A DNA stretch of 59,050 nt from Lachnospiraceae bacterium (GTDB lineage Bacteria; Bacillota; Clostridia; Lachnospirales; Lachnospiraceae): NCBI GenBank assembly GCA_016285265.1, contig JAEEQL010000003.1, positions 1 to 59,050 on the forward strand, written 5' to 3'. Shown here piece by piece: positions 35,301-44,432 of this stretch. The notes under the pieces are model-generated. The model was not told the origin of the DNA. It saw only the letters and a list, made by a program, of their open reading frames with translations, and did not search any database. The translations under genes were made by a program, and so were the position numbers. Each line of letters opens with the position of its first letter. Positions within the stretch are counted from its first letter, which is position 1.

Positions 35301-38273
35301 ATGGCAAAGATCAGATTGAACCAACTTGCAAAGGAATTTGGAGTAGAGAGCAAAGAGGTGGTTGACGCCGCTAAGGACATGGGTATGGATGTCAAGACCC
35401 ATGCAAGCACCGTATCCGACGAAGAAGCGGATAAGCTCAGAGCCAAGTTCGGTGCAAAAAAGCCTTCCGCTCCTGCGGAAGATAAGAAGCCTGCTCCTGC
35501 AGAAAGCAAAGAAGAAAAGAAGCCGGCAGAGAGCAAGGAGAACAAACCCGCAGCAAAGACCGAAGAACAGCCTAAATCCAAGGCAGCTCCGGATGCACCC
35601 GCTGCGCCCAAAAAGAAGATAATCATCGTTAACAACAAGCCCGGTAAGCCTCAGGCGCAGGGATCATCCTCACAGCCCGCAAAGGCATATACCGGTCAGA
35701 GCGTCAAGCCCGCAGGCACTGCTTCTCCTTACGGAAAGCCTGCTTCCGGCGGACGTCCCGGAACTCCCATGACCGGAAGACCCGAGCCCAGAAGGATCAT
35801 CAAGCCCCTCACCGCTCCTTCGGATACTCCTTCCGTAAACATGGTTCAGGATCCCAAGAATATTCCCGGTGCAAGAAAGCCCAAGACGGAGCAGCCGGAG
35901 ACGGCTCCCGTAAAGCCCGAAGCACCCGCTGCGGAGGTTAAGCCCACAGCACAGGAATCCAAGCCTGCAAACACCGCGCCCGCCGCACCCGCACAGGGTC
36001 AGGCAGCCAAGCCCCAGGGTCAGAGGGATAATGCAAAGGGATCTCATTCCATCAGCATCAACGACAGACCCGGACAGCGTTCAAAGGGCGGATACCGTGG
36101 AGGAAACGGATATGGTCAGACTACGCAAAGCACGGAAAGAACCGACAGGCAAGGTGGCTATTACAGGCAGGCTCAGGGAGGGCGCCCGAACAATTTCCCG
36201 GGTGCGCAGAACTCTCCGAAGGGTGGTTTTGGTGGCGGAGCTCCTGGCAGGGGCTTTGCTGGTGGCGCTGGAGGTCAGAGACCAAATGGAAGGCCGGGTG
36301 CCGGATTCGGAAACGGAAAAGGTGCTGGCGGAGGCAAGATCTTTACCTCAGACGGTCCTACGAGCAATAAAGGGGGCCGTGACGCAAGGCGCAGGAACGA
36401 AGAAAGAAACGGAAAGCACAAGGACATAAATTATAACGAAGAGGAGCTTTCACGCAGCAAGAAGGCCGGACGCTTCATTAAGCCCGAGAAGAAGGTGGAA
36501 GAGGTAGTCGAAGAACAGATCAAGGTGATCACCCTTCCCGACTCCATCACCATCGGCGATCTTGCGGCCAAGATGAAGATGAAGGCTTCCGATATCATCA
36601 AGAAGCTCTTCATGTCAGGTAAGGTTTGTACCGTTAATCAGGAGCTTTCATATGAGGATGCCGAAAACATCGCAATGGAGTACGAGATCCTCTGTGAGCA
36701 TGAAGTTAAGGTCAACGTCATCGAGGAACTCCTCAAGGAGGACGAAGAAGATACCAGCAAGATGAAGGAGAGACCTCCCGTAGTCTGTGTTATGGGACAC
36801 GTCGATCACGGTAAGACTTCACTCCTCGATGCGATCAGAAAGACACACGTAACCTCGAGAGAGGCAGGAGGAATCACCCAGGCGATCGGTGCATATACCG
36901 TTGATGTTAAGGGTAAGACCATTACCTTCCTCGATACTCCCGGTCACGAAGCATTCACCGCAATGCGTATGCGTGGTGCGAATTCCACCGATATCGCAAT
37001 ACTTGTCGTTGCGGCTGATGACGGTGTAATGCCCCAGACCGTAGAGGCTATAAACCACGCGAAGGCAGCAGGCGTAGAGATCATCGTTGCGGTCAACAAG
37101 ATCGATAAGCCCTCTGCAAATATTGACAGAGTTAAGCAGGAGCTCTCAGAGTATGAGCTCATTTCCGAGGACTGGGGCGGATCGACCGTATTTGCTCCCG
37201 TATCGGCTAAGACCGGAGAAGGACTCGATAACCTTCTCGACATGATCCTTCTTACCGCGGATGTTCTTGAGCTTAAGGCGGATCCCGACAGAAAGGCAAG
37301 AGGTCTTGTCATTGAGGCTCAGCTCGATAAGGGAAGAGGTCCCGTTGCAACCATCCTTGTACAGAAGGGTACCCTTCACATCGGAGATTTCGTATCCGCA
37401 GGTGCCGCTCACGGTAAAGTGCGTGCGATGATCAACGATAAGGGTGAGAACGTCAAGACCTGCGGACCTTCAACTCCCGTAGAGATACTGGGCTTAAGCT
37501 CCGTACCCGAGGCAGGCGAGGTATTCCTTGCACATGAATCCGACAAGGAAGCCAAGTCCTATGCCGATACCTATACCGCAGAGAACAAGAAGCAGAAGCT
37601 TGCAGAGACTCAGGGAAGAATGAGCCTTGAGGATCTCTTCTCCAAGATCAAGGAGGAGAATCTCAAAGAGCTTGATATCATCATCAAGGCTGACGTACAG
37701 GGTTCGGTTGAGGCTCTCAAGGAATCCGTGCTCAAGCTTTCCAATGAGGAAGTTGTCGTTAAGGTCATCCACGGCGGCGTCGGTGCGATCAACGAATCGG
37801 ATGTCAACCTTGCGGGTGCATCCAATGCGATCATCATCGGTTTCAACGTCAAGCCCGATACCCAGGCAGAGAGCAAGGCGGAAGCGGAGAACGTCGATGT
37901 CAGATGCTATGACGTCATATATAAGGCAATCGAAGATATCGAGCGCGCAATGAAGGGAATGCTTGATCCTGTATTCGAAGAGAAGATCATCGGACATGCG
38001 GAGATCAGACAGATCTTCAAGGCATCCGCTATCGGAAACATCGCAGGTTCCTACGTGCTCGACGGACATATGCAGAGAGGCTGCAAGGTACGTATCAAGA
38101 GAGGCGAGGAGCAGATCTACGAAGGCGAGCTTTCATCGCTCAAGAGATTCAAGGACGATGTCAAGGAAGTCAAGGAAGGATTCGAATGCGGACTTGTATT
38201 TGATAAGTTCGATTCCATCCAGGAGCTTGATCAGGTTGAAGCATATATTATGGTTGAGGTTCCCAGAACGTGA
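35301..38273 (+). CDS. infB: Translation initiation factor IF-2
   Basis: IF-2 is the GTPase that places initiator tRNA on the ribosome. The 990-residue protein has an N-terminal IF2_N domain (about 1-50), a long disordered linker rich in Pro, Ala, Lys and then in Gly, Arg, Asn (about 50-380), a second IF2_N domain, the G domain with GHVDHGKT at residues 499-506, DTPGHEAF and NKID, and the C-terminal beta barrels. It starts three bases after ylxQ and its stop overlaps the rbfA GTG by three bases. The linker is longer and more Gly/Arg-rich than in many relatives. Confidence 0.97.
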   Translation: MAKIRLNQLAKEFGVESKEVVDAAKDMGMDVKTHASTVSDEEADKLRAKFGAKKPSAPAEDKKPAPAESKEEKKPAESKENKPAAKTEEQPKSKAAPDAPAAPKKKIIIVNNKPGKPQAQGSSSQPAKAYTGQSVKPAGTASPYGKPASGGRPGTPMTGRPEPRRIIKPLTAPSDTPSVNMVQDPKNIPGARKPKTEQPETAPVKPEAPAAEVKPTAQESKPANTAPAAPAQGQAAKPQGQRDNAKGSHSISINDRPGQRSKGGYRGGNGYGQTTQSTERTDRQGGYYRQAQGGRPNNFPGAQNSPKGGFGGGAPGRGFAGGAGGQRPNGRPGAGFGNGKGAGGGKIFTSDGPTSNKGGRDARRRNEERNGKHKDINYNEEELSRSKKAGRFIKPEKKVEEVVEEQIKVITLPDSITIGDLAAKMKMKASDIIKKLFMSGKVCTVNQELSYEDAENIAMEYEILCEHEVKVNVIEELLKEDEEDTSKMKERPPVVCVMGHVDHGKTSLLDAIRKTHVTSREAGGITQAIGAYTVDVKGKTITFLDTPGHEAFTAMRMRGANSTDIAILVVAADDGVMPQTVEAINHAKAAGVEIIVAVNKIDKPSANIDRVKQELSEYELISEDWGGSTVFAPVSAKTGEGLDNLLDMILLTADVLELKADPDRKARGLVIEAQLDKGRGPVATILVQKGTLHIGDFVSAGAAHGKVRAMINDKGENVKTCGPSTPVEILGLSSVPEAGEVFLAHESDKEAKSYADTYTAENKKQKLAETQGRMSLEDLFSKIKEENLKELDIIIKADVQGSVEALKESVLKLSNEEVVVKVIHGGVGAINESDVNLAGASNAIIIGFNVKPDTQAESKAEAENVDVRCYDVIYKAIEDIERAMKGMLDPVFEEKIIGHAEIRQIFKASAIGNIAGSYVLDGHMQRGCKVRIKRGEEQIYEGELSSLKRFKDDVKEVKEGFECGLVFDKFDSIQELDQVEAYIMVEVPRT

Positions 38274-38662
38274 GAAAAAACAGTATCAAAAATATAAGAC
38301 TTAACTCAGAGGTTCAAAAGGAACTCTCTCAGATCATCCGTGATGTCAAGGATCCCAGGGTCAGCCCCTGGACAAGCATCATAGAAGTTTATGTTGCTCC
38401 CGATCTTAAGACGTGCAAGGTCTGGATATCGGTTCTCGGTTCCGAAGAGGACAGGGACAACACGATTAAGGGCCTTCAGTCCGCAGCGGGATATATCAGA
38501 CATGAGCTTGCCGTAAGGATGAATCTGAGAAATACTCCCGAGCTTACGTTCATCTCCGATACGACCACCGAATACGGCGTTGATATGATCCATAAGATCG
38601 ACGAGGTCATCGCTGATGACGAAGCAAGGCATGTGGACTCGGAAGAGGACGCAGATTATTAA
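38270..38662 (+). CDS. rbfA: 30S ribosome-binding factor RbfA
   Basis: RbfA binds the 30S subunit near the 5' end of 16S rRNA and helps its late maturation, mainly in cold conditions. The 130-residue protein has the typical [22 protein letters not shown] start and the KH-like core with [15 protein letters not shown]. Translation begins at a GTG in the overlap GTGA with infB, and a GAGG stretch lies inside infB upstream, so coupling is likely. The acidic C-terminus is normal. Confidence 0.93.
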   Translation: MRKNSIKNIRLNSEVQKELSQIIRDVKDPRVSPWTSIIEVYVAPDLKTCKVWISVLGSEEDRDNTIKGLQSAAGYIRHELAVRMNLRNTPELTFISDTTTEYGVDMIHKIDEVIADDEARHVDSEEDADY

Positions 38663-38674
38663 GAGGTAGTTTTA

Positions 38675-39658
38675 ATGCTCGATATTATTAAGGAATGCGG
38701 GGATGCAAAAAGGATCGGCATCAGCGGTCATATAAGACCGGACGGTGATGCCATATCTTCCTGTCTTGCACTCAGAAAATATCTTCTGAATGCGTTTCCG
38801 GACAAGGAGATAGTTGTAAATCTCGAAAATCCCATTCCTACAATTTTCAATGACGAAGCGGGATATGATGAGATAAAGAGGGAATTTCCCGATGACGTTA
38901 CATATGACGTTTATTTTTCTCTCGATTGTAACCGCGAAAGACTCGGCGAAACCGTAAAGTATTTTGACGGTGCCGCAAAGCGCATCAACATCGATCACCA
39001 CGAAAGCAACAAAAACGGTGCCGGAGACCTCAATGTGGTCGATCCCGATATCAGCTCCACCTGTGAGCTTCTCTATACGCTTTTTGACAAGAAGTACATC
39101 GATGCCGATGTCGCAAGATGTATCTATACCGGAATGGTGACCGATACCGGTGTTTTCCAGTATTCAAGCACTACGCCCGAGACAATGAGGCGCGCAGCGG
39201 AACTTATGGAGTACGGCTTTGACCATACTTCCCTTATCCAGAGAGTTTTCTACGAGAGAACCTATCTCCAGTCCCAGATACTCGGAAGGTGTCTGATGGA
39301 GAGCGTAAGGTTCATGGGCGGAAGATGCGTTGTCAGCTGGCTCGATCTTAAGACCCAGCAGTTCTACGGAGTCGTCAGCAAGGATTTTGAAGGCATCGTT
39401 TCACAGCTCCGCAACATCAGGGATGTTGATGTCTCTATTTTCATGTATGAGATCGCGGGACAGGAATTCAAGGTTTCGATGAGATCATCGGAGAAGGTCA
39501 ATGTGGCCAAGATTGCCGAGCGCTTCGGAGGCGGAGGTCACGCCAGGGCCGCGGGATGCAATATGACCGGCAATGTATATGATTGTGTGAACAATCTCTC
39601 CAAATATATTGAAAGACAGCTTGATAATCTTCCGGAGGAAGAAGAGGCGCATGTCTGA
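38675..39658 (+). CDS. nrnA: DHH phosphoesterase NrnA (nanoRNase / pAp phosphatase)
   Basis: The 327-residue enzyme degrades very short RNAs and dephosphorylates 3'-phosphoadenosine 5'-phosphate. The metal motifs of the DHH domain are visible: GHIRPDGDA near the N-terminus, FSLDCNRERL, NIDHHES, and TDTGVFQYSST. The DHHA1 domain ends in FGGGGHARAAGC. AGAGG precedes the ATG 12 bases after rbfA, in the usual place between rbfA and truB. The C-terminal end overlaps the truB start by eight bases. Confidence 0.93.
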   Translation: MLDIIKECGDAKRIGISGHIRPDGDAISSCLALRKYLLNAFPDKEIVVNLENPIPTIFNDEAGYDEIKREFPDDVTYDVYFSLDCNRERLGETVKYFDGAAKRINIDHHESNKNGAGDLNVVDPDISSTCELLYTLFDKKYIDADVARCIYTGMVTDTGVFQYSSTTPETMRRAAELMEYGFDHTSLIQRVFYERTYLQSQILGRCLMESVRFMGGRCVVSWLDLKTQQFYGVVSKDFEGIVSQLRNIRDVDVSIFMYEIAGQEFKVSMRSSEKVNVAKIAERFGGGGHARAAGCNMTGNVYDCVNNLSKYIERQLDNLPEEEEAHV

Positions 39659-40574
39659 TCCCGTAAATAACGGAATACTTAATATTTCAAAGGAGGCGGG
39701 ATACACCTCCTTTGATGTTGTAGCGGTTGTAAGAGGGATCTATCACCAGAAGAAGGTCGGTCATACCGGAACGCTCGATCCGATGGCAACGGGAGTTCTT
39801 CCCGTGGCACTCGGCAAAGGCACCAAGGTATGCGGGATGATAACCGACTGGGACAAGGAATACATAGCGGAGCTCCTTCTCGGACGGGTAACGGATACGC
39901 TTGACGTAACCGGAACCACGGAAGGCGGAGATCCCGGAAAAGCCATGGAGCTTTCCCGTGACCTGATCGAAAAAGCGGTCATGGGATATCTCGGAGACAT
40001 AGACCAGATCCCTCCAATGTATTCGGCTCTTAAATCGAACGGACAGAGACTATACGATATAGCAAGAAGCGGAAAGACCGTGGAAAGAAACCCCAGAAGG
40101 GTCAGCATCAAAAGGATCGAGATACTTTCCGTAGAGCTTCCGGTGGTCAGGTTCAAGGTTCTCTGCTCGAAAGGAACATACATAAGATCTCTCTGCGACG
40201 ATATCGGAAGAGACCTCGGATGCGGCGGATGCATGCAGTCGCTTGTAAGAAGCTGTGTGGGACCCTTTGATCTTGAGTCCGCACATTCACTCGACGAGCT
40301 GAGAAAGCTTGCGGACGAAGGCAGAAGGGATGAGCTTATATCGCTGATACGTCCCGTCGATACGGTATTCGGAGAGTATCCGGAGATAACCGTGACCGGG
40401 GAGGCGGACAGGCTTCTTCTGAACGGAAACAAGCTCACGAAGGATGATATGGTTTCCTTTGCGGGAGCGGATGAAAAGCGGATGTTCAGGGTATACCATC
40501 CGGACGGGGAATTTGCGGCCGTCTACGAATACGATCCCGAAACCGGAATATTTGCACCCTATAAGATGTTTTGA
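39651..40574 (+). CDS. truB: tRNA pseudouridine-55 synthase TruB
   Basis: TruB makes the pseudouridine in the T loop (position 55) of nearly all tRNAs. The catalytic aspartate is D43 in GHTGTLDPMATGVLP, and the family stretch CSKGTYIRSLCDDIG is present. The 307-residue length is normal. The start at 39651 is chosen because GGAGGA lies about ten bases before the ATG and the tail of nrnA overlaps it. An in-frame upstream start has no ribosome binding site. Confidence 0.95.
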   Translation: MSDPVNNGILNISKEAGYTSFDVVAVVRGIYHQKKVGHTGTLDPMATGVLPVALGKGTKVCGMITDWDKEYIAELLLGRVTDTLDVTGTTEGGDPGKAMELSRDLIEKAVMGYLGDIDQIPPMYSALKSNGQRLYDIARSGKTVERNPRRVSIKRIEILSVELPVVRFKVLCSKGTYIRSLCDDIGRDLGCGGCMQSLVRSCVGPFDLESAHSLDELRKLADEGRRDELISLIRPVDTVFGEYPEITVTGEADRLLLNGNKLTKDDMVSFAGADEKRMFRVYHPDGEFAAVYEYDPETGIFAPYKMF

Positions 40575-40580
40575 TGCTAT

Positions 40581-41507
40581 ATGGAAATAATATCCGATAC
40601 AAAAGATTTTTATATCAGTTCGCCTACGGCAGTTGCCATAGGTAAATTCGACGGTGTGCACATCGGTCACCAGAAGCTTCTTCTGGAGATAACCGGAGCG
40701 CGCGAGGAGAAGAGCGGCGAAGATCTTAAATCCTGCGTGTTTACCTTCGATCCCGCACCCGGTGTCTTTTTCGGAAAAGAAAAAAGTCTTCTTACCACGA
40801 GAAAAGAAAAGAGGATCCTTTTCGAAAGAAAGGGAATAGATATACTGATCGAATTTCCTTTTGATAAGGATACTGCGGATACGGAGCCCGTACCGTTCCT
40901 CGAGGAACTTATCTCCGGCAGGATCGGCGCGAGGGTCATCGCTGCGGGACGGGATGTTTCATTCGGAAAAAAGGGAGCGGGCAATGCGGACGTTCTCAAA
41001 AAGTACGGTGAAGAAAATGACATCGCTGTCAGAGTTATAGACAAGATAACCATAGAGCTTGATAAGGAATACGAAGTCAGCTCCACGCTCGTAAGGCAGA
41101 TGATATCCGAAGCAAGGATGGAGGAGGCCGAAAAGCTTCTCGGAATCCCCTATTTCATATTCGGACAGATCGTCCACGGAAATCATATGGGCAAGACTCT
41201 CGGCTTTCCCACGATCAATATTCTTCCGGGTGAAGACAAGCTCCTTCCCCCGAACGGAGTATACACTTCGGATGTGTATATAGACGGAAGGAAATACCAC
41301 GGCCTTACCAATATAGGCTGCAAGCCCACGATATCCGACCATGAGGTGAAGGGAGTCGAGACATATCTGTATGATTTCGACGGAGATGTCTATGAACGCG
41401 ATGCCGAGGTATACCTTAAATCCTTCTGCAGGCCCGAGACCAGGTTCGATTCGCTTGATGCCCTGAAGGAGAGACTTGCCGCAGATATAGAAGCTTACAG
41501 ACCCTGA
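40581..41507 (+). CDS. ribF: Riboflavin kinase / FAD synthetase
   Basis: The bifunctional 308-residue enzyme makes FMN from riboflavin and then FAD. The FAD synthetase half has AIGKFDGVHIGHQKLL, a nucleotidyltransferase HxGH motif. The kinase half has the conserved GKTLGFPTINI and GVYTSDVYIDG stretches. The start is six bases after truB. It is the last gene of the rimP operon; only a weak GGGGC/GCCCC hairpin (41538-41550) follows. No FMN riboswitch is present upstream. Confidence 0.95.
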   Translation: MEIISDTKDFYISSPTAVAIGKFDGVHIGHQKLLLEITGAREEKSGEDLKSCVFTFDPAPGVFFGKEKSLLTTRKEKRILFERKGIDILIEFPFDKDTADTEPVPFLEELISGRIGARVIAAGRDVSFGKKGAGNADVLKKYGEENDIAVRVIDKITIELDKEYEVSSTLVRQMISEARMEEAEKLLGIPYFIFGQIVHGNHMGKTLGFPTINILPGEDKLLPPNGVYTSDVYIDGRKYHGLTNIGCKPTISDHEVKGVETYLYDFDGDVYERDAEVYLKSFCRPETRFDSLDALKERLAADIEAYRP

Positions 41508-41537
41508 TCCGTACATACGGGATGACAGATAATGTTT

Positions 41538-41572
41538 GGGGCAAAGCCCCGTTTATAAATGCCTGAAAAGGC
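41538..41572 (+). other. Two small hairpins ahead of the amino acid ABC operon
   Basis: GGGGC-AAA-GCCCC (41538-41550) is followed by AT-rich sequence, and GCCT-GAAA-AGGC (41561-41572) has a GNRA loop right before the ribosome binding site GGGAGG. The first could weakly end the ribF transcript. No clear promoter is seen in the 78-base gap. Confidence 0.35.
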
Positions 41573-41585
41573 AGGGAGGATTTTT

Positions 41586-42335
41586 ATGAAAAAACTTATT
41601 ACACTGATCACTTGTGCCGCAATGATAATGTGTCTTGCCGGATGCGGAAAAACCGCAAGCGGGACCGCTCAGGCAGGTGTACTCGTCATGGCTACCAATG
41701 CCGAGTTCCCTCCTTATGAGTATCATGAGGGAAGCGCGATCGTAGGTATCGATGCCGAGATCGCAGCGGCTATCGCAGAGAAGATGGGATGCGAGCTTCA
41801 GATCGAGGATATCGCATTCGATGCCATCATTCCCGAGGTTACCTCAGGAAAGGCTGACATAGGCATGGCCGGAATGACCGTTACCGAAGAGAGAATGGAG
41901 AATGTTGATTTCTCAACCACTTATGCCATCGCTCGTCAGGTCGTTATCGTAGCTGAAGGTTCAGGCATCACTTCACTTGCGGATCTCGAGGGCAAGACCA
42001 TCGGAGTTCAGCAGGGAACCACCGGCGACATTTATGCATCCGAAGAGTTCGGCGACGATCACATCGAGCGCTACGCAAAGGGAATGGAGGCTGTACAGGC
42101 TCTTTCACAGGGCAAGATCGATGCGGTCATCATCGACAACGAGCCCGCCAAGGTTTTCATCACCGAGAATGAAGGTCTCATCATCCTTGACGAAGCATAT
42201 GCCGATGAGGAATATGCGATTGCGATAAAGAAGGGCAACACCGTTTTGCTCGATCAGATCAACAAGGCACTCGAGGAACTCAAGGCAGACGGAACTCTTG
42301 ATGCTATCGTAGCTAAGTACATTTCAGCCGAGTAA
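41586..42335 (+). CDS. Amino acid ABC transporter substrate-binding lipoprotein
   Basis: The 249-residue protein has a lipoprotein signal peptide with the lipobox LAGC (cysteine at about residue 20), so it is anchored outside the membrane. The mature part is a type II solute-binding protein of family 3 (PF00497), with AEFPPYEYHEG and the MAGMTVTEER motif that shapes a polar or charged amino acid site. It starts at ATG 41586 after GGGAGG; a longer reading lacks the signal at its N-terminus. It is followed after one base by the permease. The exact amino acid cannot be read. Confidence 0.93.
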   Translation: MKKLITLITCAAMIMCLAGCGKTASGTAQAGVLVMATNAEFPPYEYHEGSAIVGIDAEIAAAIAEKMGCELQIEDIAFDAIIPEVTSGKADIGMAGMTVTEERMENVDFSTTYAIARQVVIVAEGSGITSLADLEGKTIGVQQGTTGDIYASEEFGDDHIERYAKGMEAVQALSQGKIDAVIIDNEPAKVFITENEGLIILDEAYADEEYAIAIKKGNTVLLDQINKALEELKADGTLDAIVAKYISAE

Positions 42336-42336
42336 T

Positions 42337-43029
42337 ATGTGGGAAGATTTTAAATCACAATTCATACTGAACTTTGTTGACGACGGCCGTTGGCATTATC
42401 TTGCAAACGGCCTGCTCGTCACTTTGAAACTGACATTTTTTTCGGTGCTCCTGGGACTTGTCCTTGGTTTTTGCATCGCAATGATCAGAAATATCCACGA
42501 CAACACGGGAAAACTCAAGATCCCCAATTTCCTGTGCAATCTCTATCTGACGGTCATCCGCGGTACTCCCGTTGTAGTCCAGCTTATGATCATTTATTTC
42601 GTCATATTCGGAAGCGTAAGGATAGACAAGGTGCTTACCGCCATACTTGCATTCGGTATCAATTCCGGTGCATACCAGGCGGAGATATTCAGATCCGGTA
42701 TCCAGTCCATTCCCAAGGGACAGATGGAAGCCGGAAGGTCTCTCGGCTTTTCATATCTTGAGACCATGACGCGCATCATCATGCCCCAGGCAGTCAAGAA
42801 TGTTGTTCCCACGCTCCTGAATGAGGTCATCACCCTTCTTAAGGAAACCTCCATTGCGGGATACATCGCACTCGAGGATCTGACCAAGGGCGGAGATATC
42901 ATAAGGAGCCGGACCTATTCGGCATTCATGCCCCTGATAGCGGTTGCGCTCATCTATCTTGTCATGGTGCGTCTGCTTGAATTTGCCGCGAAGAAAGTGG
43001 AAAGGAGGCTTAAGAAGAATGAAAAATGA
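42337..43029 (+). CDS. Amino acid ABC transporter permease
   Basis: The 230-residue inner-membrane permease has about five membrane helices and the family EAA-type loop ([23 protein letters not shown]) that docks the ATPase. It is of the HisM/HisQ/GlnP type and probably acts as a homodimer, since only one permease gene is here. It starts one base after the binding protein and overlaps the ATPase gene by 11 bases. Confidence 0.93.
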   Translation: MWEDFKSQFILNFVDDGRWHYLANGLLVTLKLTFFSVLLGLVLGFCIAMIRNIHDNTGKLKIPNFLCNLYLTVIRGTPVVVQLMIIYFVIFGSVRIDKVLTAILAFGINSGAYQAEIFRSGIQSIPKGQMEAGRSLGFSYLETMTRIIMPQAVKNVVPTLLNEVITLLKETSIAGYIALEDLTKGGDIIRSRTYSAFMPLIAVALIYLVMVRLLEFAAKKVERRLKKNEK

Positions 43030-43768
43030 TTATTCGCAGAGCCCCCTCATAAGCGTAAGAGATCTTCAGAAATCCTTCGGCGACCACAAGGTACTTAACG
43101 GTATCACGGTGGATATCGCAAAGGGAGATGTGGTATGCGTCATCGGTCCTTCCGGCTCGGGAAAATCGACCTTCCTCAGATGCTTAAACAGGCTCGATGA
43201 GCCCACGGGCGGAGAGATAATATTCGACGGAGTCAATATCTGCGATCCCTCTACGGATATAGACCTTCACCGTCAGAAGATGGGAATGGTGTTCCAGCAG
43301 TTCAACCTCTTCCCTCATATGAACATCCTCAAGAACCTGACCATAGCTCCCATGGCTCTTCAGAAAAAGAGTAAGGAAGAAGCGGAAGGCTATGCGATGG
43401 AGCTTCTTGAAAGAGTCGGACTCGGAAACAGGGCCATGGATTATCCCCTCCAGCTTTCCGGAGGACAGCAGCAGCGTATCGCTATCGTAAGGGCGCTCTG
43501 CATGAAGCCCGAGGTCATGCTCTTTGACGAACCCACATCCGCACTCGATCCCGAGATGGTAGGAGAGGTTCTCGAGGTTATGAAGGAGCTTGCATCGGAG
43601 CATATGACGATGGTGGTCGTGACCCACGAGATGGGCTTTGCCAGGGAGGTCGCAAGCCGTGTCATGTTCCTTGACGGAGGCGATTTCCTCGAGGAGAACG
43701 CACCTGCGGAATTCTTCTCGAATCCCCAAAATGACAGGCTCAGGGATTTCCTGAGCAAGGTGCTTTAA
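43019..43768 (+). CDS. Amino acid ABC transporter ATP-binding protein
   Basis: The 249-residue ATPase has Walker A (GPSGSGKST), signature [15 protein letters not shown], Walker B with catalytic Glu ([14 protein letters not shown]) and the H-loop ([10 protein letters not shown]). It is of the GlnQ/HisP class and powers polar amino acid uptake. The start at 43019 is fixed by AGGAGG inside the permease gene; longer readings begin in the permease frame and lack a site. A palindrome TTCGGGCA/TGCCCGAA (43777-43794) follows the stop but has no T-run on this strand. Confidence 0.95.
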   Translation: MKNDYSQSPLISVRDLQKSFGDHKVLNGITVDIAKGDVVCVIGPSGSGKSTFLRCLNRLDEPTGGEIIFDGVNICDPSTDIDLHRQKMGMVFQQFNLFPHMNILKNLTIAPMALQKKSKEEAEGYAMELLERVGLGNRAMDYPLQLSGGQQQRIAIVRALCMKPEVMLFDEPTSALDPEMVGEVLEVMKELASEHMTMVVVTHEMGFAREVASRVMFLDGGDFLEENAPAEFFSNPQNDRLRDFLSKVL

Positions 43769-43818
43769 TAAGGTTTTTTCGGGCACATGCCCGAAGCTCC
43801 GAATACTTAAAATTTCCC

Positions 43819-43847
43819 TTGTTTTTTAAGGAAAATAATGGTATTAT
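43819..43847 (+). promoter_or_regulatory. Promoter of rpsO
   Basis: TTGTTT at 43819-43824 and TATTAT at 43842-43847 are 17 bases apart. The resulting leader before rpsO is about 100 bases. Confidence 0.55.
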
Positions 43848-43854
43848 GTGTTTT

Positions 43855-43922
43855 GCGTGCGATTTTGCCGTAGCGCAGCCGCGAGGAATACTCCACCCCG
43901 GCTTTGTTATGGGCGAAGCACG
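43855..43922 (+). promoter_or_regulatory. Candidate structured leader of rpsO (S15)
   Basis: CGTGC (43856-43860) pairs with GCACG (43918-43922), enclosing GCCG (43867-43870) paired with CGGC (43899-43902) and a small GGA/TCC hairpin. S15 controls its own mRNA through structured leaders in several bacterial groups, so this folded region is a good candidate. No known S15 leader class is matched with certainty. Confidence 0.4.
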
Positions 43923-43955
43923 AAGAAATCAATATTTTTACAGGAGGATTAAGTA

Positions 43956-44222
43956 ATGATCAGTAAGGAAAAGAAAACAGCCATCATGAACGAGTATGCC
44001 CGCACACCCGGGGATACCGGTTCACCCGAGGTACAGGTTGCGGTTCTCACCGCACGTATCAATGAGCTCACCGAGCATCTCAAGGCTAATCCCAAGGATA
44101 ACCACTCACGCCGCGGAATGCTCAAGATGATCGGTCAGAGACGCGGACTTCTCGATTATCTTGCAAGCAAGGATATTAACAGATACCGTGCACTCATCGA
44201 AAAGCTCGGACTTCGTAAATAA
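43956..44222 (+). CDS. rpsO: 30S ribosomal protein S15
   Basis: S15 binds 16S rRNA early in assembly of the small subunit and forms a bridge to the large subunit. The 88-residue length is exact for the family, with [22 protein letters not shown] and [22 protein letters not shown]. The binding site AGGAGG lies about ten bases before the ATG. It lies upstream of pnp, as in many bacteria, with 210 bases between that are full of hairpins. Confidence 0.98.
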   Translation: MISKEKKTAIMNEYARTPGDTGSPEVQVAVLTARINELTEHLKANPKDNHSRRGMLKMIGQRRGLLDYLASKDINRYRALIEKLGLRK

Positions 44223-44237
44223 TTCAGTATCTGACGG

Positions 44238-44405
44238 GAGGCGGTGCTTTGGCATACGCCTCTCTTACTGCATTTAAGGGATGTATGGATATCCCTGCAG
44301 TTAAGGATGGAAGCAAGGAACAGACGGCTGTCCCGAGACCACTGAAAAGCAAATGAATACAGTGATGTTCATTGATTTTTCAGTAGTTTCGGTGCCCTCT
44401 GTTCC
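44238..44405 (+). promoter_or_regulatory. Structured spacer between rpsO and pnp with a long hairpin
   Basis: Three structures stand in the spacer. GAGGCG pairs with CGCCTC (44238-44262). CTGCA and GGGAT pair with ATCCC and TGCAG (44268-44300). A long arm runs 44317-44405: GGAACAGA with TCTGTTCC, CCGAGAC with GTTTCGG, ACTGAAAA with TTTTCAGT, AATGAA with TTCATT. In E. coli a hairpin at this place is cut by RNase III and lets PNPase limit its own message; the same logic may hold here, but the sequence alone does not prove it. Confidence 0.6.
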
Positions 44406-44432
44406 ATAAGATTTTTTTATAAGGAGGCATCT

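Noticed and set aside
41508-41585. Possible riboswitch before the amino acid ABC operon
   Set aside because: The two hairpins are tiny and no known riboswitch motif is visible; too short for an aptamer plus switch.
43777-43794. Palindrome TTCGGGCA/TGCCCGAA as terminator of the amino acid ABC operon
   Set aside because: The T-run is before the stem on this strand, so it does not form a plus-strand terminator; on the minus strand there is no gene to end.
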